Source: Alphaproteobacteria bacterium (lineage in GTDB: Bacteria; Pseudomonadota; Alphaproteobacteria; Reyranellales; Reyranellaceae). Taken from it: a stretch of DNA of 64,000 bases. Below the pieces are notes generated by a model, which saw nothing but the letters and a program-made list of their open reading frames with translations, made no database searches and had not been told where the DNA came from. Position numbers and translations under genes: made by a program. Positions 51,730 to 60,905 of the stretch are shown here, piece after piece (positions within the stretch are counted from its first letter, which is position 1; each line of letters starts with the position of its first letter). The stretch is taken from NCBI GenBank assembly GCA_947474005.1, contig CANJHI010000004.1, positions 1-64,000 on the forward strand, given 5' to 3'.

Positions 51730-52626
51730 ATGATGAAGTTCAATTCGACCGCGCCGCGTTTCGTGTCGTGGCTTGCCGCCGCCTTCCTCGCCGCGGGGTG
51801 TGCTTCGCCGGGCTCCGTCGCGCTGCGCGATGGCACGCTGGTCGACAATCCGCCGAGTACGGACTTCAATACCTCCGCGAACTGGTCGCCTGTCGGCGTG
51901 CCGACAGGTACGGCGACGATGCCCCGGAATGACGTCTTTCCGCCGTCCGACATCATCGAGATCCTGCGCCCGACGACATTGGCGGCCATCAGGCAGATGG
52001 ATGGCAGATTCGTCCTGTTGATGGAGCCTGGTGGCGACACGATGCTGACCGGCGAAGGGCTCATCGTCTGCTGCAAGGCTGGTTTCGCTATCGTCTCTTC
52101 CTATCTGACCGGCAACGTCACGATCGGGTCGGGAGCCGGATTGGGCTATGGGGTCAGCGGCGGTGGAACGATCAAGGGTACCGTTACGGTTTCCGGTGGC
52201 GCATTCGGCGCCGGCGGGCGGGAGTTGATTCCGAGCCTGGGCACGCTGACCGTCGATGGATCGTTGACCGCCGAAAAGGAGGGCACCGTGTACACGACCG
52301 TTACGCCTAGCATGACGACCCAATTCAGGGTGCTCGGCGCGATCAAGGCGCTGGGCGGCAGCACGCAATTGCTTGTCGACGTCCAGGACATGGACCAGTC
52401 GGGTCCAGCCCGAATGACGGTTGTGGCAGCGACCGCGACGGCGGGCATCACGGGCAAGTTTGCCTCGGTCAAGACGACGTCGCGCTGGTACAAGGCCGAG
52501 GCGACCTACACGCCGAACAGCATCGTCGTGACGCTGACGCGTCAGACGGCGCCGCGTCAAATGAGTCCGATGGAATTGCGCCAGAACGAGGAGCTTCGTT
52601 CTTTCGCTCGCGTCGGCAAGCGGTGA
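51730..52626 (+). CDS. putative lipoprotein with autotransporter passenger-like beta repeats
   Basis: 298 residues. A lipoprotein signal ends in LAAGCAS (Cys about 24). The mature part looks beta-rich with repeated G/T/S/V segments: STDFNTSANWSPVGVPTGTATM, GAGLGYGVSGGGTIKGTVTVSGGAFGAGG, LGTLTVDGSLT. This resembles the start and stem of autotransporter-associated beta-strand repeat proteins. No C-terminal beta-barrel is present; the end is charged (MELRQNEELRSFARVGKR). It may be a surface or periplasmic beta-helix protein. GAGGAG precedes the ATG; an adjacent ATG at 51733 is equally possible. Function unknown. Confidence 0.7.
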   Translation: MMKFNSTAPRFVSWLAAAFLAAGCASPGSVALRDGTLVDNPPSTDFNTSANWSPVGVPTGTATMPRNDVFPPSDIIEILRPTTLAAIRQMDGRFVLLMEPGGDTMLTGEGLIVCCKAGFAIVSSYLTGNVTIGSGAGLGYGVSGGGTIKGTVTVSGGAFGAGGRELIPSLGTLTVDGSLTAEKEGTVYTTVTPSMTTQFRVLGAIKALGGSTQLLVDVQDMDQSGPARMTVVAATATAGITGKFASVKTTSRWYKAEATYTPNSIVVTLTRQTAPRQMSPMELRQNEELRSFARVGKR

Positions 52627-52678
52627 GCGGCGGCTGACGCCAGCGCGAGGACCGGGGGCGAGGACCGGGGGGGCGAGG

Positions 52679-52832
52679 GGCACAGCGCCGCGATTCGGGG
52701 CTGTGCCCGAATCGCCTCGGCGCTGTGCCGCGGGATTCAGCCAAGCCCTTGAAACGACCGGCGAGTTCCGGGCCCGCGGCACACGCTCCGGCACAGCTGG
52801 CGCCGTGTTGCGGCACAGATCGTGTGCCGGAG
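52679..52832. repeat. cluster of long inverted repeats with GGCACA words
   Basis: A long hairpin pairs GGCACAGCGCCG (52679-52690) with CGGCGCTGTGCC (52718-52729), and inside it CGATTCGGG (52691-52699) with CCCGAATCG (52706-52714). A second inverted pair is CTCCGGCACA (52786-52795) with TGTGCCGGAG (52823-52832). CGGCACA words recur between. It lies between convergent genes, so bidirectional termination is likely, but it is larger and more structured than a normal terminator. Confidence 0.75.
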
Positions 52833-52833
52833 A

Positions 52834-53913
52834 TCAGCGGTGCGGCTGGCGGCGGTAGTGGTCGGCCAGCGCGTCGTTGCCGAAGTCGGCCGTGAGGTCG
52901 CGCCACACCGAATGAACGTGGTTGGCGCCGTTCTGGGTGTTGTCGTACTCGATCACGGTCGCCGGTCCATGGACGCGGAAATAATGCGCCTCGCCGGGCG
53001 TCAGCGAGCCCGCCCAGGCGAAGCGGAAGGCCGCCATACCCTGTTCCATGACGCGGCGTTTCTGGGCCGCCACGAGGTCGGGCGCCAGCGTGCCTAGGAA
53101 GCGGTCCATCAGCGCCTCTACGAGCGCCCTCGACGCGCTGTTCATGACGCCGAGGTCGAGGCCACGCGGCTGGCCGAGGTCACGCTCGCGCTGCGGGCTC
53201 GCCACGATCTCGCCGAACGAGCGGTCCGAGATGATGGCGCTCTGCCGCTGGGCGTCGCTGAGGCCGGCCATGATCTGGCGCGCCAGATCCTCCGACGCGC
53301 CGAGCAACCTGAAGCCGCGGTTGGGACCGTCGCGCACGGTGGCCGGGTGGGCGCCGGCGAAGAACGGCGTCACCGCCACATGGCCGGCCGCGGGCAGGGT
53401 GACGTTCAGCGACAGGTGATGGCCTTCCAAGCGCCAGCCCCAGGGGAAGCGGCCGGGCGTGCCGAACACCGTGACGTAGTAGCGGCCGGGATCGCGGAAG
53501 CTGCCCTGTTGCTCGCGCAACACGCCTTCGAGCAGGCGCACACCGTCGAGCAGTTTCAGACCCTCGTCGTTCAGGACCGATGCGAAGAGGGCGCGGGCGG
53601 CGGTGGCCTGCGCCGGCTGCATCTCGCCCAGCGTGAGACCGGCGCGGCTGCGCGGGATGTAGTGCCAGTCGACGCGGTTGTCGGCCTCGACCGCCAGCAG
53701 CACCCGCTTGCGCTGGGCATCGTCGAGAAGAGCCAGGAAGCGGTTGGCGGCGTCGGCGATACGCTGTGCGGCATCGACGGTCTGGGCGCTGGCGGCCCCG
53801 AATGGCAACAGGGTCGCCGCAGCAAGAACGGCCCGCCGGGTGGGCGGGCCGTGATGGTGGTGGTGGTCGTCGTCCTGCTGATGGTCGTGCGGATGCCAGC
53901 CGTCGTGCGGCAT
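52834..53913 (-). CDS. DUF3500 domain protein with His-rich N-terminus and Tat-like signal
   Basis: 359 residues. The first 22 residues are His/Asp-rich (HPHDHQQDDDHHHHHG), followed by a TRRAVLAAATLLPFGAASA twin-arginine-like signal. The DUF3500 domain follows with LLDDAQRKRVLLAVEADNRVDWHYIPR, GYYVTVFG-like RYYVTVFGTPG, WGWRLEGHHLSLN, and the C-terminal YFRVHGPATVIEYDNTQNGANHVHSVWRDLTADFG. Family function is unknown. The His cluster sits before the signal, which is odd; no later start codon precedes the signal. It lies downstream of the redoxin and DsbD genes on the same strand, and may share their transcript. Confidence 0.85.
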   Translation of the reverse strand: MPHDGWHPHDHQQDDDHHHHHGPPTRRAVLAAATLLPFGAASAQTVDAAQRIADAANRFLALLDDAQRKRVLLAVEADNRVDWHYIPRSRAGLTLGEMQPAQATAARALFASVLNDEGLKLLDGVRLLEGVLREQQGSFRDPGRYYVTVFGTPGRFPWGWRLEGHHLSLNVTLPAAGHVAVTPFFAGAHPATVRDGPNRGFRLLGASEDLARQIMAGLSDAQRQSAIISDRSFGEIVASPQRERDLGQPRGLDLGVMNSASRALVEALMDRFLGTLAPDLVAAQKRRVMEQGMAAFRFAWAGSLTPGEAHYFRVHGPATVIEYDNTQNGANHVHSVWRDLTADFGNDALADHYRRQPHR

Positions 53914-53923
53914 GGCTTCGCCC

Positions 53924-54565
53924 TCAGGTCGAGGTGCGCGGATACTTCATCGTGCAGCCGTAGGCCTGCGTAGAAGCTTCGGCGACCTGCTTGCCGGCCA
54001 GCACTTCGTCGAGTGCCACGCGGACGTACTGCTTGGCCTTGGGAATGTCGGCGACATTCGACGATGGGATCGAGTCGATGCCGCCCTTGTAGACCAGCGT
54101 GCCCTTGGCATCGATGATGTACATGTGCGGCGTCACCGTGGCGCCATAGGCGCGCGCGATCTTGCTCTGCGGGTCGATCAGCACGGCGGCGGGCGCGGCA
54201 TCACGGTTCTTGGTGAGCTCGTTGGCCTGCGCCGGCGTCACGGCGCCTTGCTCGCCCGCGGCATTCGACGCCGTGGTCAGCCAGACCACGCCCTTGGCCG
54301 CGGCCTCGCGCTGCTGGTCCTGCATGTTGGTGGCGTTGTAGTGCTTGCGCACGTAGGGGCAGTCGTGATTCGTCGTCTCGATCACCACGACCTTGCCCTT
54401 GAGGTCGGCCAGCGACCAGCTCTTGCCGTTGCTGTCGACGGCAGTGAACAGCGGTGCCGGCTTGCCGACGTCGGGGCTGCTGGTGGCGAAAGCGGCGGCG
54501 GGGGCCAAGGCGAGGGCGGCACCGCCCAACATCAGGGAACGACGGGGAACGCTGAACTTCGACAT
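53924..54565 (-). CDS. exported redoxin (AhpC/TSA, thioredoxin-fold) protein
   Basis: 213 residues. Tat/Sec-type signal (VPRRSLMLGGAALALAPAAAFA), then a peroxiredoxin-like domain: GKPAPLFTAVDSNGKSWSLADLKGKVVVIETTNHDCPYVRKHY with Cys at about residue 69, and later VTPHMYIIDAKGTLVYKG. The typical GKVVV-E-x-N-H-D-CP-YV-KHY pattern marks a periplasmic redoxin group with a single N-terminal Cys rather than CxxC. A second Cys is near the end (YGCTMKY). It follows the DsbD gene by 9 bases and is probably reduced by it. Confidence 0.88.
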   Translation of the reverse strand: MSKFSVPRRSLMLGGAALALAPAAAFATSSPDVGKPAPLFTAVDSNGKSWSLADLKGKVVVIETTNHDCPYVRKHYNATNMQDQQREAAAKGVVWLTTASNAAGEQGAVTPAQANELTKNRDAAPAAVLIDPQSKIARAYGATVTPHMYIIDAKGTLVYKGGIDSIPSSNVADIPKAKQYVRVALDEVLAGKQVAEASTQAYGCTMKYPRTST

Positions 54566-54574
54566 GTTCGCCTC

Positions 54575-56719
54575 CTAGCGCTTGGCTGGCTGAATGGAAG
54601 ACAACTCCGAGAGAATCGTGGCTTCGGTGAGAACCTGGGGCAGTATTTTAGGCTGATTGGCCTCAGGCGCCCAGAAGAGATAGAGCGGCACGCCGGCCCG
54701 GCCGAGTTCCTTCAGGACCGCCGTGATCTCGGCATCTCGGTTAGTCCAGTCGCCCTTCAGTTTTACGACGCCGGCCTGTTCAAATGCCTTCTTCGTGGCC
54801 GCAGTCTCGAGAGCGACCCGCTCGTTCACCAAGCAAGTAATGCACCAGGCGGCGGTGAAATCGACGAACACCGGTTTGCCGGCGGCGTGCGCCTCGGTCA
54901 TCCGCGCGCGGGAGAAACGCTCCCATCCATCGAAATTGACACCCGAGACGGGTGTACCCGATGCCGAGGCAGCGGTGGCCGGGCTGTCGTCGATTTTCAG
55001 CGCCGCGGCAAAGGCCAGCAGGACGGCCGCCGCTGCAACGCCGCGGCGCAGCCATATGGCGGGTGACGAGCCTGATCCGATCCGCAGCAGCCAGATGGCG
55101 AAGGCGATCAGGATCATGCCCCCCAGCGCATAGAGCACGCCGTCCGAGCCGGTCTGCTGGGTCAGCACCCAGATCATCCAGACGGCGGAGGCATACATCG
55201 GGAAGGCGAGGAACTGGCGCAGCCGGTCCATCCACGGGCCGGGCCGCGGCATCAGCCGCTGCAGCGCCGGTGTCATGGAAAGCGCCAGATAGGGGAGTGC
55301 GAGGCCAAGGCCCATCGCCAGCAGCACGGCCACGGTCGCAGGCGCGGGCTGGCTGAGGGCAAAACCGAGGGCCGCCGCCATGAACGGCGCGGTGCAGGGC
55401 GTGGCCACGATGACGGCCAGCACGCCGGTGAAGAACGACCCGGTCGTGCCACCCCGTGCCGCGAGTCCCTGGCCGACGCCCGCCAGCCGATTGCCGAATT
55501 CGAAGACGCCGGAGAGGTTCAAGCCGACGACGAAGAACAGATAGGCGATCAGCAGCGAGAAGACCGGCGACTGGAACTGGAAACCCCAGGTCACGTCGCC
55601 GACACTGGCGCGGATCGCCACGACGACCGCGGCCATCGCGCCGAACGAGACCAGCACGCCCGCGGTATAGGCGAGCCCGTCGCGCCGCATCTCGCGGCGT
55701 TCATGGCCGGCCAGCCGCGCGAACGCCGCGGCTTTCATGGCCAGCACCGGAAACACGCAGGGCATCAGGTTCAGGATCAGCCCGCCCAGCAGCGCGAACA
55801 GCAGTGCCTGCACGAGCGTGAGTTGCTCACTGCCGACCGCCGCGAGCGTCATCGCCTGCAGCACAAAAGTGGGATCGAGCTTGGCCGCAACGTCGAAGGC
55901 CTGCTTCACGGTGCCGTCGGCCGTCTTCTCGGTGAGCACCAGCGTACCCGCGAGTGCCGCCGGCATCGGGGTCTTGGCGTCGCCCTTGCGGAGCGGGATG
56001 CGGATGCCCTCGGCCGTGATGCTGGCCGTCTGCTTGGCCATCGCGGCAACGTGGCCCCACTCGGCGGGGAAAAAATAGGCATTGCCGATCGTGTCGGGCT
56101 TCAGCCCTTTGGCCTCGACGATCAGGGTCGGATCGCCGGATTGGGAAACGCCGTAGCGCGCCGGCCACGGGCTCTCCATCGGCACGTTGCGGCGTGCCGC
56201 CTCGAACAGCGCGCGCGTCTTGGGATCGCTCGGTGTCGCGGCGGCGGCGAGCGGCAGGACGAGCTCGAGCTTGGCCTCCTCGGGGATGCAGACATCCTCG
56301 CAGACCAGCCAGTTGGCGTCGGCCGTGAGCTTCAGCGTATCGCCGGCAAGGTTGGCGGGCGGCGTGATCCTGACCAGCAGAAGAATGTCGTCCTTGAAAC
56401 CGTAGTTGATGACGCCGCCGATATCGAAGACGTGCGGCACCGGCCAGACGATGGGGCCGGCCGTGACGCCCTCCGGCAAGGCCCAGGCAATCTCGGTTGG
56501 CAGCCCTGACTCGCCCGGGTTCTTCCAGTAGGTGTGCCACTTCGGCCGCATGGTCTGGCGCAGGCCGACCCAGAACGGCTCGCCGGGCTTGGCCGCCGCG
56601 ATATCGGACAACAGCTCGGCGCGCACATTGTCGGTCTGCACGACGGATTGTGCGGATGACTGTGCGAAAGCGGGGCCCGCGACGAGCAACGCCAGCAGAA
56701 GGGCAAGGAAACGCGGCAT
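54575..56719 (-). CDS. dsbD: DsbD/ScsB-type protein-disulfide reductase
   Basis: 714 residues from ATG 56719 (MPRFLALLLALLVAGPAFAQ signal); a TTG three codons upstream is less likely. The periplasmic N-terminal domain (about 25-280) contains CEDVCIPEEA, a Cys pair typical of ScsB/DsbD-alpha. Eight membrane helices (about 305-560) carry LMPCVFPVL and VATPCTAPFM, the transmembrane Cys pair. The C-terminal thioredoxin domain has FTAAWCITCLVNE. It passes electrons from cytosolic thioredoxin to periplasmic partners, here likely the redoxin downstream. Confidence 0.92.
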   Translation of the reverse strand: MPRFLALLLALLVAGPAFAQSSAQSVVQTDNVRAELLSDIAAAKPGEPFWVGLRQTMRPKWHTYWKNPGESGLPTEIAWALPEGVTAGPIVWPVPHVFDIGGVINYGFKDDILLLVRITPPANLAGDTLKLTADANWLVCEDVCIPEEAKLELVLPLAAAATPSDPKTRALFEAARRNVPMESPWPARYGVSQSGDPTLIVEAKGLKPDTIGNAYFFPAEWGHVAAMAKQTASITAEGIRIPLRKGDAKTPMPAALAGTLVLTEKTADGTVKQAFDVAAKLDPTFVLQAMTLAAVGSEQLTLVQALLFALLGGLILNLMPCVFPVLAMKAAAFARLAGHERREMRRDGLAYTAGVLVSFGAMAAVVVAIRASVGDVTWGFQFQSPVFSLLIAYLFFVVGLNLSGVFEFGNRLAGVGQGLAARGGTTGSFFTGVLAVIVATPCTAPFMAAALGFALSQPAPATVAVLLAMGLGLALPYLALSMTPALQRLMPRPGPWMDRLRQFLAFPMYASAVWMIWVLTQQTGSDGVLYALGGMILIAFAIWLLRIGSGSSPAIWLRRGVAAAAVLLAFAAALKIDDSPATAASASGTPVSGVNFDGWERFSRARMTEAHAAGKPVFVDFTAAWCITCLVNERVALETAATKKAFEQAGVVKLKGDWTNRDAEITAVLKELGRAGVPLYLFWAPEANQPKILPQVLTEATILSELSSIQPAKR

Positions 56720-56837
56720 CAGAGCCAATTAAGTGACCCCAGCGTGAGGCGCTTGCAAGGCAATCTGGATCAAGGCGGCGTGATATTTTGCCCGATTTCC
56801 CGTGACCGTCTAAGGTCTTGGTTCCACTGGAGAATTC

Positions 56838-58061
56838 ATGCTGCTTTTGGATGACCGGCGCTTGCTCGGCGCCCTGGACGAACTGGCTGCCATCGGCGCC
56901 ATCGAAGGTGGTGGCTGCGCGCGCCTGGCGCTCACCGACGAGGACAAAGTCGGCCGCGACCTGGTCGTGGGCTGGATGAAGGCGCTGGGCCTGGACGTGC
57001 GGATCGACGCCATCGGCAATGTGATCGGGCTGCGCGCCGGCCGCGAGGACCTGGCCCCCGTGATGACCGGCAGCCACATCGATACCGTGCGCACTGGCGG
57101 GCGCTACGACGGCAACTATGGCGTCCTGGCCGGCCTCGAAGTCGTCCGCGCTCTCAATGAAGCGAAGATCACGACGCGCCGGCCGATCGCCGTCGCTTTC
57201 TTCACCAACGAGGAAGGCGCGCGCTTCCAGCCCGACATGATGGGCAGTCTGGTTTATGCCGGCGGCATCGGTCTCAACGAGGCCTATGCCGCCGTCGACA
57301 AGGAGGGCGCCTCGGTTGGCGACGAGCTGCGCCGCATCGGCTATCTCGGACCGGTGACGCCCGGTGTGCTGAAGCCGCATGCCTTCGTCGAGCTGCACAT
57401 CGAGCAGGGCCCGATCCTTGACGAAGAGAAAGTGCAGATCGGCGTCGTCGAGAGCGTCCAGGGCATCTCTTGGATCGAATACACGGTGACGGGTGTTTCC
57501 AACCATGCCGGCACGACACCGATGCGGCTGCGCCGTGACGCGGGCTACCTCGCGGCCTCGGTCAACCTCTTCGCGCGCAAACTCGCCTGGGAGATGGGCG
57601 GCAACCAGGTGGCGACTGTGGGTGCGCTGGCGCTGCGGCCCAACCTGATCAACGTGGTGCCCAACCGCGCAGTGTTCACGGTCGACCTGCGCAATACCGA
57701 TGAGGCGAAGCTCAAGGAAGCCGAGGCCCGCGTCGCTGCGTATATCGCTGAAGTGATGAAGGCCGAGCGGGTCGAGGTCGAGGCCAATGTGCTGGCGCGC
57801 TTCGAGCCGGTAATCTTCGACGGAGGTCTCGTCGACCGGGTCGAACATCACGCCAAGGCATTGTCCCTCAGCACACGCCGCATGCCCTCGGGCGCGGGCC
57901 ACGATGCCCAGATGATGCAACGGCTCTGCCCGACGGCGATGATCTTCGTGCCGTCGGTCGAGGGCCTCAGCCATAATGTGAAGGAACACACCGAGCCGGC
58001 CGACCTTGCGGCCGGCGCCCAGGTGCTGGCGAACCTGATGCTAGAACTTGCCGAGGAATAG
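56838..58061 (+). CDS. Zn-dependent amidase/carbamoylase of the M20 family (hydantoinase/carbamoylase type)
   Basis: 407 residues. Metal ligands are in GSHIDTVRTGGRYDGNYGVLAGLEV (His, Asp), FTNEEGARF (Glu-Glu), ELHIEQGPILDEE (His) and GLSHNVKEHTEP (His). SGAGHDAQMM binds the substrate backbone. NHAGTTPMRLRRDAG lies in the dimer lid. This is the N-carbamoyl-L-amino acid hydrolase, allantoate or ureidoglycolate amidohydrolase group. A D-carbamoylase-like gene begins at 63417, which hints at N-carbamoyl or ureido compound use. Its last 21 bases overlap the convergent dctM gene. Confidence 0.88.
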   Translation: MLLLDDRRLLGALDELAAIGAIEGGGCARLALTDEDKVGRDLVVGWMKALGLDVRIDAIGNVIGLRAGREDLAPVMTGSHIDTVRTGGRYDGNYGVLAGLEVVRALNEAKITTRRPIAVAFFTNEEGARFQPDMMGSLVYAGGIGLNEAYAAVDKEGASVGDELRRIGYLGPVTPGVLKPHAFVELHIEQGPILDEEKVQIGVVESVQGISWIEYTVTGVSNHAGTTPMRLRRDAGYLAASVNLFARKLAWEMGGNQVATVGALALRPNLINVVPNRAVFTVDLRNTDEAKLKEAEARVAAYIAEVMKAERVEVEANVLARFEPVIFDGGLVDRVEHHAKALSLSTRRMPSGAGHDAQMMQRLCPTAMIFVPSVEGLSHNVKEHTEPADLAAGAQVLANLMLELAEE

Positions 58062-59330
58062 GCGCGGCAGGCCCAGCGAAAAGACCGGCACGTAAGTCAC
58101 CAGGAAGAGGGCGGCGATCAGGGCGCCGTAGAAGGGCAGGATGGTCCGCATCACCTGTCCCACCGAGATGCCGCCGATGGCGCAGCCGACGAACTGCGTC
58201 GTGCCGACCGGCGGCGTGTTCAGCCCCAGTGCGCAGTTGATCAGCATCAGCATGCCGAACTGCACCGGGCCCATGCCGTAATGCATGCAGATCGGCAGGA
58301 AGATCGGCGTGCAGATCAGGATGGTGGCAGCCATGTCGAGGAAGGTGCCGAGGATGAACAGGATCAGGTTCACCAGGAAAAAGATCACCCACGGATCGGT
58401 CGAGAGGGCCGCCAGAGACTTGCCGGTGAGGTCAGCCACTTCGTAGAGCGTGATCAGGTAGCCGAAGGTATTGGACACGCCGATCAGCAGCAGCACGACG
58501 CCGGTGGTTTTCACCGCCTTGGCGGCAGCTTTCAGGAAATTCTCCCACGACAGGCTGCGGTAGACGAAGATGGTGAGCGCCAGCGCATAGATCACCGCGA
58601 CCGCGGCCGACTCGGTGGCCGTGAACACGCCGCTCAGGATGCCGACCAGGATGATGGCGATGATCAGCAGGCCCGGGATCGCCGCCACCATCGACCACAG
58701 CACCGCGTTCCAGCCCGGAAAAGTGCCGGCCGGATAGCCGCGCCGGATCGCCACCAGATAGGCCGCGACCAGCATGCAGATCATCAGGAGCGCTGCCGGC
58801 ACCATGCCGGCCAGGATGAGCGCTGCGATCGAGACTTTGCCGCCGGCCGCTAGCGCATAGATGATCATGTTGTGGCTGGTCGGCATCAGCGCGCCCACCA
58901 GGGAGGCATGGGTCGTCACGTTGACGGCGTAGTCGGCGTGATAGCCCTCCTTCTTCATCATCGGGATCATGACGGCGCCCATCGCCGAGACGTCGGCTAC
59001 CGGCGAGCCCGAGACACCGCCGAACAAGGTGCAGGCCACGACATTGGCCATGCCGAGGCCGCCGCGGACATGGCCGACCAGGCTCTTGGCGAAGGCCACG
59101 ATGCGTTCGGCGACACCGCCATAGAGCATCAGCTCGCCCGAGAAGATGAAGAATGGGATGGCCAGGAACGAGAAGATGTTCATGCCCGAGGTCATGCGCT
59201 GGAACACGACCGCGAGCGGCAGGCCCTCGTAGAGGATGGTGGCGACGGCGGAGAGGCCGATCGAGAAGGCGACGGGTACGCCCAGCGCGAGGCAGAGTGC
59301 GAAGACCACGCACAGGATTGTCAGTGCCAT
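58041..59330 (-). CDS. dctM: TRAP transporter large permease
   Basis: 429 residues and about 12 membrane segments, DctM type. Signature stretches include FFIFSGELMLYGGVAERIVAFAKSLVGHVRGGLGMANVVACTLFGGVSGSPVADVSAMG and NLILFILGTFLDMAATILICTPIFLPI. It couples sodium or proton flow to solute entry with DctQ. It starts 4 bases after the dctQ stop. In the same operon are dctQ and dctP. Confidence 0.94.
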   Translation of the reverse strand: MALTILCVVFALCLALGVPVAFSIGLSAVATILYEGLPLAVVFQRMTSGMNIFSFLAIPFFIFSGELMLYGGVAERIVAFAKSLVGHVRGGLGMANVVACTLFGGVSGSPVADVSAMGAVMIPMMKKEGYHADYAVNVTTHASLVGALMPTSHNMIIYALAAGGKVSIAALILAGMVPAALLMICMLVAAYLVAIRRGYPAGTFPGWNAVLWSMVAAIPGLLIIAIILVGILSGVFTATESAAVAVIYALALTIFVYRSLSWENFLKAAAKAVKTTGVVLLLIGVSNTFGYLITLYEVADLTGKSLAALSTDPWVIFFLVNLILFILGTFLDMAATILICTPIFLPICMHYGMGPVQFGMLMLINCALGLNTPPVGTTQFVGCAIGGISVGQVMRTILPFYGALIAALFLVTYVPVFSLGLPRLFLGKF

Positions 59331-59334
59331 GTGT

Positions 59335-59832
59335 TCAATGCCATGACGGCACTACTTCCTCGCCGCGCAGCAGCGCCACGATGTGTTCAAGGGAGAAGAG
59401 GGCGATCAGTATCCCCGCGATCACCAAGGGGATGTGGTTGAAACCCTCGGACAGACCCAGAGTCGGGATCTTGTAGGACATCACCGACTCGGCCAGCACT
59501 CCGCCGTTCCACGCCATGATCAGGCCGAATGTGCCGACCAGGAAATGGATCACGATCTCGAGCTTCAGGCGCAGTGCCTCGGGCGCCAGGATCAGCAGCG
59601 ATTCGAGTCCGATGTGGCCGGCGTCGCGCACGCCCACCGCGGCACCCAGCATGGTGACGTATAGGATCAGCACCAGCGCCGTGCTTTCGGCCCAGATCGG
59701 CGTGTCGTTCAGCACGTAGCGGCCGAACACTTGCAGGGCGACCACGGTGACGATGCCCATCAGTCCCGTCACCGCGGCATACATGCACCAACGCGACACC
59801 GTCGCGTTGAACGCCGTGAACGCATTGAACAT
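59335..59832 (-). CDS. dctQ: TRAP transporter small permease
   Basis: 165 residues with four membrane helices. DctQ marks are FGRYVLNDTPIWAESTALVLILYVTMLGAAVGVRDAGHIGLESL and a C-terminal SEGFNHIPLVIAGILIALFSLEHI. It joins DctM in the membrane. It lies 16 bases after dctP. Confidence 0.93.
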   Translation of the reverse strand: MFNAFTAFNATVSRWCMYAAVTGLMGIVTVVALQVFGRYVLNDTPIWAESTALVLILYVTMLGAAVGVRDAGHIGLESLLILAPEALRLKLEIVIHFLVGTFGLIMAWNGGVLAESVMSYKIPTLGLSEGFNHIPLVIAGILIALFSLEHIVALLRGEEVVPSWH

Positions 59833-59848
59833 GACCGGTCGTCGGTCC

Positions 59849-60817
59849 TTATGGGGTGGCCTGGATACGCTTCACGAGATCCTGCAGCTTCGGGTCGGCC
59901 GCGAACTTGGCGTAGACCGGCGCCATGGCGTCGGAGAACGACTTCTTGTCGACGTCGGAGATGACCTGCGAGCCCGCGGCTTCCACCGTCTTGCGCGCCG
60001 AGGCCTCGCGCTCGTCCCACAGCTTGCGCATGTAGGGCACCGATTCCTTGGCGGCGCTGCGAATGATCGCCTGGTCCTCCTTCGAGAGCCCGTCCCAGAT
60101 CTTCTTGGAGAAGACGAGGACCTCGGGCGCCATCGAATGCTCGGTAAGGCTATAAATCTTTGCGGCCTCGTAATGGCGCGAGGATTCGTAGGACGGCCAG
60201 TTATTCTCGGCCGCGTCGACCACACCGGTCTTGAGCGCGGTATAGACCTCGGCATAGGGCAACGGCGTCGCGTTGGCACCGATCGCTTGCATCATTGCCA
60301 CCCACATGTCGGACTGCTGCACGCGGATCTTCATGCCCTTGGTGTCGGCCACGTTCCTGATCGCCTTCTTGCCGGAATAGAAGGATCGTGAGCCCGAATC
60401 GTAGAAGCAGAGGCCGATGAAGCCCTGGGCCTCCATGGCGGCCAGGATCTCGTCGCCGATCGGCCCGTCGAGCACGCGGCGCATGTGTTCCGTCGACTTG
60501 AAGAGGAACGGCAGCGAAGGGACGATGGTGGCCGGCACGATGTTGTTGAGCGGCGCCACGTTGACCCGGACCATGTCGAGCGCGCCGATCTTGGTCTGCT
60601 CGATCGTGTCCTTTTCCGAGCCCAGCGTGCTCTGGCCGAACACCTTGATGCTGTTCTTGCCGCCGGTGCGCTCGCTGATCAGCTTGCCCATGTAGGCCAC
60701 AGCCTGCACGGTCGGATAGTCGAGGGGATGGACGTCGGAGGAGCGGAACTCCTTGGCCCCGGCCGTGCCGGACGCGAGCGCGACGGCGAGCGCGACGAGA
60801 ATTTTTGGAGTACGCAT
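59849..60817 (-). CDS. dctP: TRAP transporter solute-binding protein, DctP family
   Basis: 322 residues. A 21-residue signal ends SGTAGA. The mature protein has [39 protein letters not shown], then [46 protein letters not shown], with the conserved Arg (KIRVQ) that binds the solute carboxylate. A uronate dehydrogenase-like gene is divergent from it, so uronates or related sugar acids are candidate ligands. The shared regulatory region carries a FadR-type operator. Confidence 0.93.
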   Translation of the reverse strand: MRTPKILVALAVALASGTAGAKEFRSSDVHPLDYPTVQAVAYMGKLISERTGGKNSIKVFGQSTLGSEKDTIEQTKIGALDMVRVNVAPLNNIVPATIVPSLPFLFKSTEHMRRVLDGPIGDEILAAMEAQGFIGLCFYDSGSRSFYSGKKAIRNVADTKGMKIRVQQSDMWVAMMQAIGANATPLPYAEVYTALKTGVVDAAENNWPSYESSRHYEAAKIYSLTEHSMAPEVLVFSKKIWDGLSKEDQAIIRSAAKESVPYMRKLWDEREASARKTVEAAGSQVISDVDKKSFSDAMAPVYAKFAADPKLQDLVKRIQATP

Positions 60818-60865
60818 CGATCTTCCTTCCCGGTACGTTGTCCTGATCCGCTTCGGGACCTAATA

Positions 60866-60882
60866 AAGTTGTCTGACAACTT
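60866..60882. promoter_or_regulatory. FadR/GntR-type operator between dctPQM and the regulator gene
   Basis: AAGTTGTCTGACAACTT is a perfect 17-base palindrome whose core TTGTCTGACAA fits the TNGTNNNACNA sites of FadR-subfamily GntR regulators. It lies 49 bases upstream of the dctP start on one side and 24 bases upstream of the gntR-like gene on the other, placed to control both. Confidence 0.8.
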
Positions 60883-60905
60883 CTTCGACGCTACCATCGA
60901 GTTTC

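Noticed and set aside
56748-56774. GCAATCTGGATCAA as an FNR box upstream of dsbD
   Set aside because: Only the right half ATCAA matches; the left half differs from TTGAT at three of five positions, unlike the perfect box at 51181.
55827-57989. 720-codon open frame on the minus strand
   Set aside because: It spans the 5' half of dsbD in another frame and the antisense of the M20 hydrolase. Both real genes have intact catalytic motifs.
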